Shown here: positions 32,457-40,262 of the stretch, one piece after another
Layout of the letters: the number at the start of each line of letters is the position of its first letter
How positions within the stretch are numbered: position 1 is the stretch's first letter
NCBI GenBank assembly: GCA_033791605.1
Contig: JASJGJ010000104.1
Location: forward strand, 1-40,262
DNA from: Porticoccus sp033791605
GTDB lineage: Bacteria; Pseudomonadota; Gammaproteobacteria; Pseudomonadales; Porticoccaceae
Reading direction: 5' to 3'
Length of the DNA: 40,262 nucleotides
Position numbers and translations under genes: made by a program
The notes under the pieces: generated by a model
Seen by the model: the letters and a program-made list of their open reading frames with translations, nothing else
What the model was told of the DNA's origin: nothing
Database searches by the model: none

Positions 32457-34268
32457 TTATAATGCTGCCTGAAGTACGACAATGATCAAGAGTATGGCCG
32501 AAATTATTTTCCACAGGCGTACAGGGTTTTTTTCCAGTAATGGGGCGTGTTCACGTTTGCTTACCATGACCTGGTTGGGGGTGCAGAGATCAGTATAGAA
32601 CTCTGACAGGGCAGAATACCTTCCTGTCGGGTTCGGATTGGTCGCTTTTTCCAGCGACAGGTCTAGCCACAAGGGTAGATCTGGGCGATATTCTTGCGCC
32701 GAACGATACCGCCATTCACCAAAATGCTTAGGTGTTCGTCGGTGAGTGTTTGATAGATTAAACGGCTGTTTTCCTGTCAATATTTCATAGACGATGACAC
32801 CTAATGAAAAGAGATCAGATAGGTAGGTTCCTTTCTGATTCATCAGATATTCGGGTGCTATATAGTCCACGGACCCTACAGGACACTCTTCATGGAGAGG
32901 GCTGTTTATTTCATTTAGTCCACTTACTTGCACGGTGCCAAAGTCGATAAGTTTTATCTGTTCATTTTCATCTATGATGATATTTTCGGGTTTAAGATCA
33001 CGATGAACCATACCTAGCCGTTGAAAGGCTCGCAGTGATTGAATAATGCCCTGGCAAATATCTCTTACTTTTTCTAAGGATGGCTGAGGGTTGTCGTACA
33101 TCCATTGCCGTAGTGTTTTCCCTTCAGCATATTCACAGAGATGGTAAAGAAACTGACTTTTGTTATCTTTACTTAATATTTTCATCACACCTTTATTGTC
33201 AACGCGACGTCCGACCCATTCCTCTCGCATAAAGCCTTCGAGATATTGGGCATCTTCGGCAAAATTAACTGATGGTGCTTTGAGTACAAACCGGTCGATA
33301 TGATTTGGGTGTGTGACCAGATATAGGTGACTGCGTGTTCCACTATAAATCACCTTTTGGACGGTATAATTATCAATGGTCATCCCAGGCTCCATTACTG
33401 GAGGGATGGTTTTCTGGGTTAATTTTCGATGGAGTTCGTTGATATCCTCCATCGGTAACTCTTCAATACGAATCAGCAGGCAGCTCAGGTTATCTTTACT
33501 GCCTTGCGAGAGCGCTTGATCGACAATTTCAGCCGCAATTTCTTCCAGATTTTTTTTGGGGGAATGAGAGCTCGGGGCTTGAATTAAGGTGATTAATTCG
33601 TTTTTGGTAAGTGTATCGTGCACTCCGTCAGTAGACAGAAGAAATACGTCATTCTGCTCCAACTCTGTTTGGATGTAGTCAACCTCCAAGTGGCTGCCCA
33701 TCCCTAAAGCACGGGTTAGGTATTCTTGACCCCCTGAGCCGTGATTAGAGTGGTCGGTGGTGAGCTGTTCCAGTGTGCCATCCCTAAGTCGGTAGATCCG
33801 GCTGTCTCCGGCATGAAACAGGTGTGCAGTTTGGGACTTGAATATGGCTGCACTGAAAGTAGTGACGGCCCCGTTCTGGGGTTGATAATCTTGGCGGCCA
33901 TGGTGATATAGCCATGAATTGAGTGATGACAGTACTCTGGCCGCAGATGTTTTGACCGTCCAGCTTTCCGGAGTGCTGTAATAATCGTCCACAAAAAGTG
34001 TTACTGCCGTTTGACTTGCTAGCTGTGCATTTTCACTACAGCTGACACCATCAGCGATGCAGGTGGCAATGCCTTTAAGATGATTGACACCTTCGGATGA
34101 AGGTAGATACGCAGCAAAAGCATCTTCATTTCTCTTTTTAACCCCGGCAATGGAATGGCCGCCAAACGTCACGCGCAGTTCTGAGTGCGGTGTTTGGTGT
34201 TTAGGTTCAACCAGTGCTGAGTCTATAGACATCGGTTCAACAGACATTGCGGCGGAACTCACGGTCAA
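32457..34268 (-). CDS. Fused PP2C phosphatase / Ser-Thr protein kinase with C-terminal membrane anchor
   Basis: 603 residues. PP2C domain (about 35-270): KRNEDAF, CIADGVS, HAGDSRIYRL, LSTDGVHDTL and SKDNLSCLLI keep the metal-binding aspartates. Kinase domain (about 310-560): Lys in RFVLKAP, catalytic HRDLKPENI, LIDFGTV and IAPEYL. The glycine loop is degenerate (YSGTRSHLYLV). A hydrophobic segment (about 583-600) anchors the C-terminus. Proteins of this architecture occur beside nitrate transporter and nirBD genes in Pseudomonas, with no settled function. Placed between the transporter and the CBS gene, it may control uptake by reversible phosphorylation. Confidence 0.88.
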   Translation of the reverse strand: MTVSSAAMSVEPMSIDSALVEPKHQTPHSELRVTFGGHSIAGVKKRNEDAFAAYLPSSEGVNHLKGIATCIADGVSCSENAQLASQTAVTLFVDDYYSTPESWTVKTSAARVLSSLNSWLYHHGRQDYQPQNGAVTTFSAAIFKSQTAHLFHAGDSRIYRLRDGTLEQLTTDHSNHGSGGQEYLTRALGMGSHLEVDYIQTELEQNDVFLLSTDGVHDTLTKNELITLIQAPSSHSPKKNLEEIAAEIVDQALSQGSKDNLSCLLIRIEELPMEDINELHRKLTQKTIPPVMEPGMTIDNYTVQKVIYSGTRSHLYLVTHPNHIDRFVLKAPSVNFAEDAQYLEGFMREEWVGRRVDNKGVMKILSKDNKSQFLYHLCEYAEGKTLRQWMYDNPQPSLEKVRDICQGIIQSLRAFQRLGMVHRDLKPENIIIDENEQIKLIDFGTVQVSGLNEINSPLHEECPVGSVDYIAPEYLMNQKGTYLSDLFSLGVIVYEILTGKQPFNLSNTHRRTPKHFGEWRYRSAQEYRPDLPLWLDLSLEKATNPNPTGRYSALSEFYTDLCTPNQVMVSKREHAPLLEKNPVRLWKIISAILLIIVVLQAAL

Positions 34269-34319
34269 TAAATCTCCGACAGTTGCTCTTTCATCACTTG
34301 GTCTTCGGTAATGTTAATA

Positions 34320-35786
34320 TTAGGTTACGCTGATTAGTTCAACGGAACCATCTTCGTGAATTTCCGCCATATTGCCTTTGGGTTCCTCCATCAGAAGAAG
34401 AGTGATAAAACCTAATACCGCTGTGCCCGCGATGACCAGAAAGAAGGTTTGGTACTCAACAAGAGAAAGAACGGTCAGGTAAACTACTGCGCCAACATTG
34501 CCGTAGGCTCCTGTCATACCGGCAATTTGTCCTGTTAGGCGACGCTTAATCAGCGGTACGGTTGCGAATACGGCACCTTCTCCAGATTGAACAAAGAAGG
34601 AGCAAGCCATGGCTGCAACTACTGCGACCCAAACCGGCCATTGACTATCGACCATGGCCATCAATAGGTAGCCCATAGCCAAACCTGCAGTCAAAATTAA
34701 CAGCGTCGGTTTGCGGCCAAAGCGGTCAGATAGCCAACCGCCACCAGGACGAGACATCAGGTTCATGAAGGCATAGGCGGAAGCCACCATACCCGCCACT
34801 ACGGGGGTGAGTTCAAAGGTATCGGCAAAAAATAACGGCAGCATCGAAATCACTGCTAGCTCTGAGCCAAAAGTGGCGAAATAGAGTATGTTTAATACTG
34901 CAACTTGCTTGAATTTATATTGATGTAGTTCTGGTACGGGTTTGACAAAAACATCTCGATTTACCTTCCACACCATGACGATTTCATAGATATAAAGTAG
35001 CACTAAACCTACATAGATGAAGGTGCATACTGTTGCCGTGATGAGGCTCACTCCCGATGGCGACAGCTTCCAACTTAACAGCGCAAGTGCGGCATACATG
35101 GGGATTTTCATAGCGAGAAGAAAGAAGAAGTCACCTTTGCTGGTCACTTCCATCGCCCCAATATTTTTGGGCTTAAAGTAGGTGGAACCCTTAGGGGTAT
35201 CAGACACATTTTTGTAGAACACGATACTGAACAGTAGACTGATCAGGCCGGTTAGACCTACGGCATAGCGCCAGCCATCGTCACCACCAAATCCCAGTGC
35301 CAGAGCGGGCAAACAAAATGCTGCAGCGGCAGAACCGAAGTTGCCCCAGCCACCATAGATACCTTCTGCAGTACCTAATTCATTGGCGGGGAACCATTCG
35401 CTCACCAGACGGATGCCGACGACAAATCCTGCGCCGATAAAACCGAGTAAGAAACGAGCCAACGCAGCCTGTGTGAAGGTATCCGCCATCGCGAACATAA
35501 AACAGGGGATAGAGCAGAGGGCTAGTAGACCGGAATAGACTATCTTTGGTCCAAACCGGTCAGTCATCATGCCAATAATGACCCTGGCAGGAATCGTTAG
35601 TGCAACGTTGAGAATGAGTAGTGTTTTAATTTCTGAGCCAGACAGTCCTAGAGAGTGAGCAATGGCCTGCAACATCGGGGCATGGTTAAACCACACAAAA
35701 AAGGTAATAAAAAAAGCAATCCAGCTCATATGGAGTGTTTTCATTTTTCCCTTGAAGGAGAAAATATTGAATGGTTCATTTGTCAT
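34320..35786 (-). CDS. narK: Nitrate/nitrite transporter, NarK/NasA family (MFS)
   Basis: 488 residues with about twelve membrane helices. Both nitrate signature motifs are visible: YGGWGNFGSAAAAF in helix 5 and MTGAYGNVGAVVYL in helix 11. The substrate-binding arginine in helix 2 is plausibly in TIPARVIIGM, and MFS motif A-like loops MTDRFGPK and LSDRFGRKP are present. A central cytoplasmic loop (about 215-300) and acidic C-terminus are candidate phosphorylation regions. It lies between nirD (64 bases upstream) and the kinase/phosphatase gene, so it most likely imports nitrate for assimilation. Confidence 0.92.
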   Translation of the reverse strand: MTNEPFNIFSFKGKMKTLHMSWIAFFITFFVWFNHAPMLQAIAHSLGLSGSEIKTLLILNVALTIPARVIIGMMTDRFGPKIVYSGLLALCSIPCFMFAMADTFTQAALARFLLGFIGAGFVVGIRLVSEWFPANELGTAEGIYGGWGNFGSAAAAFCLPALALGFGGDDGWRYAVGLTGLISLLFSIVFYKNVSDTPKGSTYFKPKNIGAMEVTSKGDFFFLLAMKIPMYAALALLSWKLSPSGVSLITATVCTFIYVGLVLLYIYEIVMVWKVNRDVFVKPVPELHQYKFKQVAVLNILYFATFGSELAVISMLPLFFADTFELTPVVAGMVASAYAFMNLMSRPGGGWLSDRFGRKPTLLILTAGLAMGYLLMAMVDSQWPVWVAVVAAMACSFFVQSGEGAVFATVPLIKRRLTGQIAGMTGAYGNVGAVVYLTVLSLVEYQTFFLVIAGTAVLGFITLLLMEEPKGNMAEIHEDGSVELISVT

Positions 35787-35850
35787 AATAGTTCCGGTTT
35801 CTACTCGGTAGTCAGCAGTGAGTATTTCGTCATTAGGTCGTCAATTAATT

Positions 35851-36216
35851 TTATTGTCGGGTGCTTTTTTTTAATTGAATTTCGTCATTGACGCGCCGAA
35901 TTTCATAGGTTTTAACCCGTTGATCTGGATCTTCCAAACATTCACCTGAAATTAGATCAAAATGTTGTTTGTAAAGCGGAGAGGAGACGACTAAGTGGTC
36001 ACCAATATTTCCCAAAATACCTCGGGATAGCACATTGGCTTTGCCAATGGGGTCATAATTTGAAATGGCATACAAATCCTGATTGTAAGTTGAGCCGGGG
36101 TTGATTTTGTAGATGGCGACTTGTTCACCCTCATGTAGGGCGCAAAGCCCGGTATTGGTCAAGAGGTCTTCATCCTGACAAATACGGACCCACTCAGTGC
36201 TGATTGCAGTACTCAT
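35851..36216 (-). CDS. nirD: NADH-nitrite reductase small subunit
   Basis: 121 residues with the NirD Rieske-like fold: WVRICQDEDLL, QVAIYKI, NYDPIGKANVLSRGI, SSPLYKQHFDL and VKTYEIRR. As in other NirD proteins, the Cys and His cluster ligands of true Rieske proteins are missing, so it is probably structural. It starts three bases after the nirB stop, giving tight coupling. Confidence 0.93.
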   Translation of the reverse strand: MSTAISTEWVRICQDEDLLTNTGLCALHEGEQVAIYKINPGSTYNQDLYAISNYDPIGKANVLSRGILGNIGDHLVVSSPLYKQHFDLISGECLEDPDQRVKTYEIRRVNDEIQLKKSTRQ

Positions 36217-36219
36217 GAA

Positions 36220-38748
36220 TTACTCCACAATTTCTATAGCAGTGATTTTTTCTTCTTCAGTAGCTGGACGGCGTTGTCCTCGTGTTTTTACAAACGCGAG
36301 ATTGCTGTCTGGCTCATCGGCATTGATAAAGTGCTGGAAGCGCTTGAGTTTTTCCGGGTCTTTAATCGTGGTTTTCCACTCACATTGATAGGTACCAACA
36401 ACTTTTGTCATTTCACTTTCGAGTTCGGCGCAGATGCCTAACTTGTCATCAATAATGACTTCTTTCAGGTAGTCGAGCCCTCCCTCAAGGTTTTCCAGCC
36501 ATACCGAGGTGCGCTGTAGGCGATCTGCGGTGCGGATATAAAACATAAAGAACCGATCGATGTATTTGATTAAGGTTTCGTCATCGAGGTCAGTGGCAAA
36601 GAGGTCGGCATGGCGAGGACGCATTCCTCCATTGCCGCAGACATAGAGATTCCAGCCATTTTCTGTGGCAATAATTCCGACGTCTTTACTTTGGGCTTCT
36701 GCACATTCTCGGGTACATCCGGAGACTGCCATTTTGGTTTTGTGAGGAGAGCGCAAGCCTTTGTAACGGTCCTCAATGGCGATGGCCATCGAGGTACTGT
36801 CCTGAACACCAAAGCGACACCAGCTGGTACCTACACAGGATTTAACCGTACGCAAGGATTTACCATAGGCGTGTCCTGTCTCAAAACCAGCATCAATCAA
36901 TATTCGCCAGATCTCAGGCAGTTCATGGAGCTGTGCGCCAAATAAGTCAATACGTTGGCCCCCTGTGATTTTTGTGTAGAGGTCGTAAGTGTTTGCGACC
37001 TTGCCCAGAGCAATCAGTTTGTCTGGGGTGATTTCACCGCCCGGGACACGAGGCACTACGGAATAAGTACCATCTTTTTGCATATTGCCCAAGTAGACGT
37101 CATTGGTATCCTGAAGGCCGATATGTTCTTTTTTCAGAATATATTCGTTGCTATAAGATGCGAGAATGGAGCCAACGGTAGGCTTACAAATTTCGCACCC
37201 GAGACCTATGCCGTATTCAGAGAGTAACGTGTCGAAGGTTGTGATGCCTTTTATCCTGATGATGTCGGCCAGCTCTCGGCGGGAATAGGCAAAGTGCTCA
37301 CAGAGATTGTTATTAACCTCAATGCCCAAGCTGGCAAGCTCGCTGTCCACCACTTGTTTGACCATGGCGGCACAACCACCACAGCCGGTAGCCGCAGAGG
37401 TTTCAGCTTTGACCGCACCTACATCCATACAGCCATTTTGTACGGCACCACATATAGCCCCTTTGGATACGTCATAACAGGAGCAAATTTGAGCCGTGTC
37501 TGGTAAAGCATCCATCCCCATTACTGGCGCATCCCCGATAGAAGGCGCAATCAGTGCTTCCGGGCTCTCCGGTAGAGCCATGTCATTGAGCTTAAATTGC
37601 AGTAATGTGCCGTAGGCTTCTACATCACCGACTAATACGGCGCCTAACAAGCGAGTGCTATCTTCAGAAACCACTAATCGTTTATAGATTTCATTCACTT
37701 CATCGGTGTAAACATAGCTCAGTGATCCCGGTGTATTACCGTGTGCATCACCGATACTGGCCACATCAACGCCGAGTAGTTTTAGCTTGGTGCTCATGTC
37801 GGCACCGGTGAATTCTAGATCTCCACCAGTCATTTGTGAGACTGCCACCTTGGCCATGGTATAGCCGGGGGCTACCAAGCCAAAAATTCGGCCATCCCAA
37901 AGGGCACATTCACCAATGGCATAAATATCTTTATCGGAGGTTTGGCATTGATTGTTAATGACGATACCGCCACGTTCACCCATTTCTAGATCAAATTCAC
38001 GAGCCAGTTCATCCTGCGGACGAATACCAGCAGAGAACAACACCATATCGGTTTCTAAAAAGGAGCCGTCGGCAAAGTTCATACGGTAACGGCAGTCTTC
38101 ACCCGGGCCAATGTCTTGGGTATTTTTCTCTGTGTGTACCGTTACACCAAGGCTTTCAATCTTGCGGCGTAACAGTTTGCCTCCACCTTCATCCAGCTGG
38201 ACGGCCATTAACCTAGGAGCAAACTCGACCACATGGGTTTCCAGACCAAGGTTCTTCAGTGCACTGGCGGCTTCGAGTCCCAGCAGGCCTCCACCCACGA
38301 CCACACCCACTTTACTGGTTTTGGCTGAGTCGGTGATCGCTTCCAGATCTTCAATGGTGCGGTAAACCAGACAGTGATCTTGTTCTTTCCCGGGAACGGG
38401 GGGTACAAATGGGTATGAACCGGTTGCCAGTATCAGTTTGTCGTATTTCTCTTCACGGCCGCTGGCGGTCACCACAAATTTTTCAGATTTGTTAATTCTG
38501 ACAACTTTGTCGTTCAGGATAAAGTTAACGCCGTGTTCTTGGTAGTAGCCTTCGCTGGTAAGAGCCAGATCGTCAGCAGTGGATCCGGAAAAGTAGGCAC
38601 TTAACTGTACTCGGTCGTAGGCCAGCCTGGGTTCTTCAGAAAATGTGATGACATCCAGGTTTTCTGCAGCAGGAGAGTTCATCAGGTTTTCAATAAACCG
38701 GTGTCCTACCATGCCGTTACCTACAACAATAATGCGTTGTTTACTCAT
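36220..38748 (-). CDS. nirB: NADH-nitrite reductase large subunit
   Basis: Cytoplasmic six-electron reduction of nitrite to ammonium. 842 residues, the normal length. N-terminal FAD/NADH oxidoreductase (IVVGNGMVGHRF, GVVVGGGLLGLEAASAL), a BFD-type [2Fe-2S] domain (QICSCYDVSKGAI... TGCGGC, about 420-480), then the nitrite/sulfite reductase ferredoxin-like and siroheme domains. The siroheme/[4Fe-4S] cysteines are in SCVGTSWCRFG and SGCTRECAEAQ, followed by LYVCGNGGMRPRHA. Siroheme needs CobA, encoded 32 bases upstream. Confidence 0.96.
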   Translation of the reverse strand: MSKQRIIVVGNGMVGHRFIENLMNSPAAENLDVITFSEEPRLAYDRVQLSAYFSGSTADDLALTSEGYYQEHGVNFILNDKVVRINKSEKFVVTASGREEKYDKLILATGSYPFVPPVPGKEQDHCLVYRTIEDLEAITDSAKTSKVGVVVGGGLLGLEAASALKNLGLETHVVEFAPRLMAVQLDEGGGKLLRRKIESLGVTVHTEKNTQDIGPGEDCRYRMNFADGSFLETDMVLFSAGIRPQDELAREFDLEMGERGGIVINNQCQTSDKDIYAIGECALWDGRIFGLVAPGYTMAKVAVSQMTGGDLEFTGADMSTKLKLLGVDVASIGDAHGNTPGSLSYVYTDEVNEIYKRLVVSEDSTRLLGAVLVGDVEAYGTLLQFKLNDMALPESPEALIAPSIGDAPVMGMDALPDTAQICSCYDVSKGAICGAVQNGCMDVGAVKAETSAATGCGGCAAMVKQVVDSELASLGIEVNNNLCEHFAYSRRELADIIRIKGITTFDTLLSEYGIGLGCEICKPTVGSILASYSNEYILKKEHIGLQDTNDVYLGNMQKDGTYSVVPRVPGGEITPDKLIALGKVANTYDLYTKITGGQRIDLFGAQLHELPEIWRILIDAGFETGHAYGKSLRTVKSCVGTSWCRFGVQDSTSMAIAIEDRYKGLRSPHKTKMAVSGCTRECAEAQSKDVGIIATENGWNLYVCGNGGMRPRHADLFATDLDDETLIKYIDRFFMFYIRTADRLQRTSVWLENLEGGLDYLKEVIIDDKLGICAELESEMTKVVGTYQCEWKTTIKDPEKLKRFQHFINADEPDSNLAFVKTRGQRRPATEEEKITAIEIVE

Positions 38749-38780
38749 ACAGCTTATACCTCTTTATGCGTTCTATCTTT

Positions 38781-39605
38781 TCAGGCGGATAATTTCTGAA
38801 CTTCGTTATGGTCCTGTGTTGTCAGTTCTTTATCGGATAACCAGGCCAATTGGTCTGCGAGGTTAACGACGTCACCAACAATGATTAGTGCGGGAGACTG
38901 GATATGTTCTTTTTTGGCCAGCAGGGGTAACTCATGTAGCTGACCTCGAATGACGCGTTGGTTTGGGTAGCAGCCATTTTCTATAAAAGCGACGGGTGTG
39001 TTTGCGGGCATACCATAAAGTTGAAGCTGGGTACTGATCAGTTCCGATTTGCTCAAGCCCATATAAAACACTAGGGTGTGATCGATTTTCGCTAGGTGTT
39101 CCCAGTTTAGGTTCAGTTCTTTTTCACCATGAGCCGTTACCATGGTGCAACCCTGAGAAATACCTCGGTGGGTAAGTGGTATTCCCGCATAGCTGGTACA
39201 GCCTGAGGCGGCAGTAATACCGGGAATCAGTTCGACTTCAATGCCCGCGCTTTTTAGTTTCAACATTTCTTCGCCACCCCGTCCAAAAATGAAGGAATCA
39301 CCTCCTTTTAGACGGCAGATATTCAATCCTTGTTTGGCTTTAGATACCAATAAATCATTTAATTTATCTTGGGGAATACTATGGTGTTTTTTTTCTTTTC
39401 CCACGTAGATAGCAGGTGTTTTTCTAGGAAATAATTCCAAAATTTCTTTACTTACTAGGCGGTCATAAAGAATAACATCTGAATTTTGAATGATTTTTAA
39501 CGCCTTGATGGTCAGTAATTCTGGATCACCTGGTCCAGCACCGACGAGAGCCACTTTGCCAAGTTTTGGTGCGTTAGGGTGCGTAGTTAGTTGTTCTACA
39601 GTCAT
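38781..39605 (-). CDS. cobA: Uroporphyrinogen-III C-methyltransferase (SUMT)
   Basis: Adds two methyl groups from S-adenosylmethionine to uroporphyrinogen III, making precorrin-2, precursor of siroheme. 274 residues. Both signatures are intact: VGAGPGDPELLTIKALK at residue ~20 and CRLKGGDSFIFGRGGEE at ~98; GITAASGCTSYAGIPLTHR follows. It is the single-domain form, without the CysG oxidase/ferrochelatase part. First gene of the nitrite reductase run, transcribed from a predicted sigma-54 promoter. Confidence 0.95.
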   Translation of the reverse strand: MTVEQLTTHPNAPKLGKVALVGAGPGDPELLTIKALKIIQNSDVILYDRLVSKEILELFPRKTPAIYVGKEKKHHSIPQDKLNDLLVSKAKQGLNICRLKGGDSFIFGRGGEEMLKLKSAGIEVELIPGITAASGCTSYAGIPLTHRGISQGCTMVTAHGEKELNLNWEHLAKIDHTLVFYMGLSKSELISTQLQLYGMPANTPVAFIENGCYPNQRVIRGQLHELPLLAKKEHIQSPALIIVGDVVNLADQLAWLSDKELTTQDHNEVQKLSA

Positions 39606-39667
39606 GGTTATTCACTTTTTTAATACGGTCAGCAGTATCTTTTTTGTCGATATTTAAGACTGTATTT

Positions 39668-39683
39668 TGCAAATACAGTGCCA
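39668..39683 (-). promoter_or_regulatory. Sigma-54 promoter for cobA-nirBD
   Basis: On the minus strand TGGCAC-TGTAT-TTGC-A, matching the -24/-12 consensus TGGCAC-N5-TTGCW with correct GG-N10-GC spacing. The transcript would start near 39657, about 50 bases before the cobA ATG. Confidence 0.8.
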
Positions 39684-39702
39684 ATAGTTTTGTTGGAAAA
39701 AT

Positions 39703-39715
39703 TAACCTTTTGATA
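39703..39715 (-). promoter_or_regulatory. IHF-like site, minus side
   Basis: Minus strand TATCAAAAGGTTA fits WATCAANNNNTTR at every position. It lies between the NtrC-type dyad and the minus sigma-54 promoter, centred about 52 bases before the predicted start. Confidence 0.55.
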
Positions 39716-39786
39716 CATGGGGTTAAGTTTTATTGGGAGATTATTTTTATTAAAAACAAAATATTTTTAAGCACTACTTGAGGGCA

Positions 39787-39804
39787 TGGCACCAATATGG
39801 TGCG
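39787..39804. promoter_or_regulatory. NtrC-type enhancer dyad
   Basis: GCACC-AATAT-GGTGC at 39789-39803 is a perfect dyad closely matching NtrC sites (consensus TGCACC-N5-GGTGCA, as at E. coli glnA). It lies about 140 bases upstream of the predicted cobA start and 175 upstream of the nasA start. Extra GGTGC half-sites lie at 39815 and 39833. Confidence 0.75.
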
Positions 39805-39894
39805 ATCAAAAAAAGGTGCTGGGTATTAAGTTGGTGCAGGCAGGCCTAGCCGGACTACAAAAAATATAAATATAGCGCCGGGATGTTTTTAGTT

Positions 39895-39907
39895 AATCAA
39901 TTGTTTT
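39895..39907 (+). promoter_or_regulatory. IHF-like site, plus side
   Basis: AATCAATTGTTTT matches WATCAANNNNTTR at 12 of 13 positions, in an AT-rich stretch between the NtrC-type dyad and the plus-strand sigma-54 promoter. Confidence 0.4.
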
Positions 39908-39946
39908 TAATAAAAAATATTATATTTTTGGTGGGATATTAAAAAA

Positions 39947-39962
39947 TGGCTCAGTTTTTGCT
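39947..39962 (+). promoter_or_regulatory. Sigma-54 promoter for nasA
   Basis: TGGCTC-AGTTT-TTGC-T has one mismatch to TGGCAC-N5-TTGCW and the required GG-N10-GC spacing. The transcript would start near 39973, leaving a leader of about 90 bases before the nasA ATG. Confidence 0.7.
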
Positions 39963-39965
39963 GTC

Positions 39966-40013
39966 GTACTTCTAATAATAAATTGTACTTCTAATAAGTT
40001 GTATTTCTAGAAA
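39966..40013 (+). repeat. Short direct repeats in the nasA leader
   Basis: GTACTTCTAATAA at 39966-39978 and 39985-39997, and a weaker copy GTATTTCTAGAAA at 40001-40013. The period is 19 then 16 bases. They begin at the predicted transcript start of nasA. Confidence 0.6.
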
Positions 40014-40065
40014 TGATTACTTGGAAGTTTTCATAACAGCCAGAATTTAGGTGTGAATAACCCCC

Positions 40066-40262
40066 ATGTTATTTGGTAGAAAAAAACGCAAGCCGATTGT
40101 TATTCCTAAAAAAGAAGTTGCAGAGTGGAAATACTCTACCTGTAATTACTGCTCAACGGGTTGCTCCATTGAGCTTGGTATTAATGATCAGGGGAAGGTG
40201 GTCACCAGCCGTGGTCATGCGGGTGCTGATGTGAATAGAGGCAAGCTCTGTATAAAAGGTTT
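40066..40262 (+). CDS. nasA: Assimilatory nitrate reductase catalytic subunit, 5' end only
   Basis: Truncated by the window edge; 65 codons are visible. The ATG at 40066 is preceded by TTAGGTG at about 12 bases. After a basic 20-residue N-terminus with no Tat signal, the protein has the molybdopterin oxidoreductase [4Fe-4S] domain: C-x2-C-x3-C in STCNYCSTGC and the fourth Cys in GKLCIKG. With no export signal and a divergent nirBD-transporter locus, a cytoplasmic assimilatory nitrate reductase is most likely. A formate dehydrogenase or other molybdoenzyme is not excluded from this fragment. Confidence 0.75.
   Translation, partial: MLFGRKKRKPIVIPKKEVAEWKYSTCNYCSTGCSIELGINDQGKVVTSRGHAGADVNRGKLCIKG

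Noticed and set aside
36610..38365. Plus-strand ORFs opposite nirB
   Set aside because: Antisense shadows of nirB; no ribosome sites or recognisable domains.
39787..39803. TGGCAC at the NtrC dyad as a further sigma-54 promoter
   Set aside because: The GC that should follow GG after ten bases is absent; spacing is wrong.

Overview
The window looks like chromosome from a gammaproteobacterium, probably a marine or aquatic one of the Pseudomonas/Cellvibrionales/Oceanospirillales kind. The evidence is bamD/rluD-pgeF-clpB synteny, pilS-pilR followed by a FimT pseudopilin, a moderate-GC coding style, RoxSR/RegBA-type regulators and a Pseudomonas-like nas/nir locus. There is no rRNA, tRNA, CRISPR array, insertion sequence or prophage that I can see.

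Layout. 117-5953 (minus strand): FimT/GspH pseudopilin, PilR, PilS, NadE and BamD. 6085-11105 (plus): RluD, PgeF, ClpB behind a good sigma-32 promoter, and a small unknown protein. A bidirectional terminator separates this from a DUF4124 protein on minus. 12219-19778 (plus): branched-chain amino acid and lipid block, with ilvI-ilvH, ilvC, pssA, leuA preceded by a leucine-rich leader peptide, a HolD-like psi subunit and RimI. 20070-25605 (plus): a membrane PAS-GGDEF-EAL protein, a DUF523-DUF1722 protein, a small membrane protein, NfeD, QmcA and a glycine-zipper lipoprotein. 25720-27492 (minus): SIMPL protein, DUF2798 protein and Tag glycosylase.

27712-39605 is one long minus-strand run. In transcription order it is cobA (siroheme precursor), nirB, nirD, a NarK/NasA-type nitrate transporter, a fused PP2C phosphatase/Ser-Thr kinase, a CBS-pair protein, an OprC/NosA-like TonB receptor, and regB-regA. 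A molybdopterin nitrate reductase gene starts divergently at 40066 and runs off the window. Together these make a nitrate/nitrite assimilation locus: uptake (NarK), nitrate to nitrite (nasA), nitrite to ammonium (NirBD with siroheme made via CobA). The kinase/phosphatase and CBS proteins are candidate post-translational regulators.

The most informative non-coding regions are three. The cobA/nasA intergenic region has an NtrC-type dyad in the middle, with an IHF-like site and a -24/-12 sigma-54 promoter on each side. The leuA leader encodes a short peptide with five consecutive Leu codons just before a Pro codon and stop. A near-perfect palindrome upstream of the TonB receptor resembles the recognition sequence of RegA/PrrA regulators, whose genes lie directly downstream. 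All functional assignments come from motifs and family knowledge; no searches were run.
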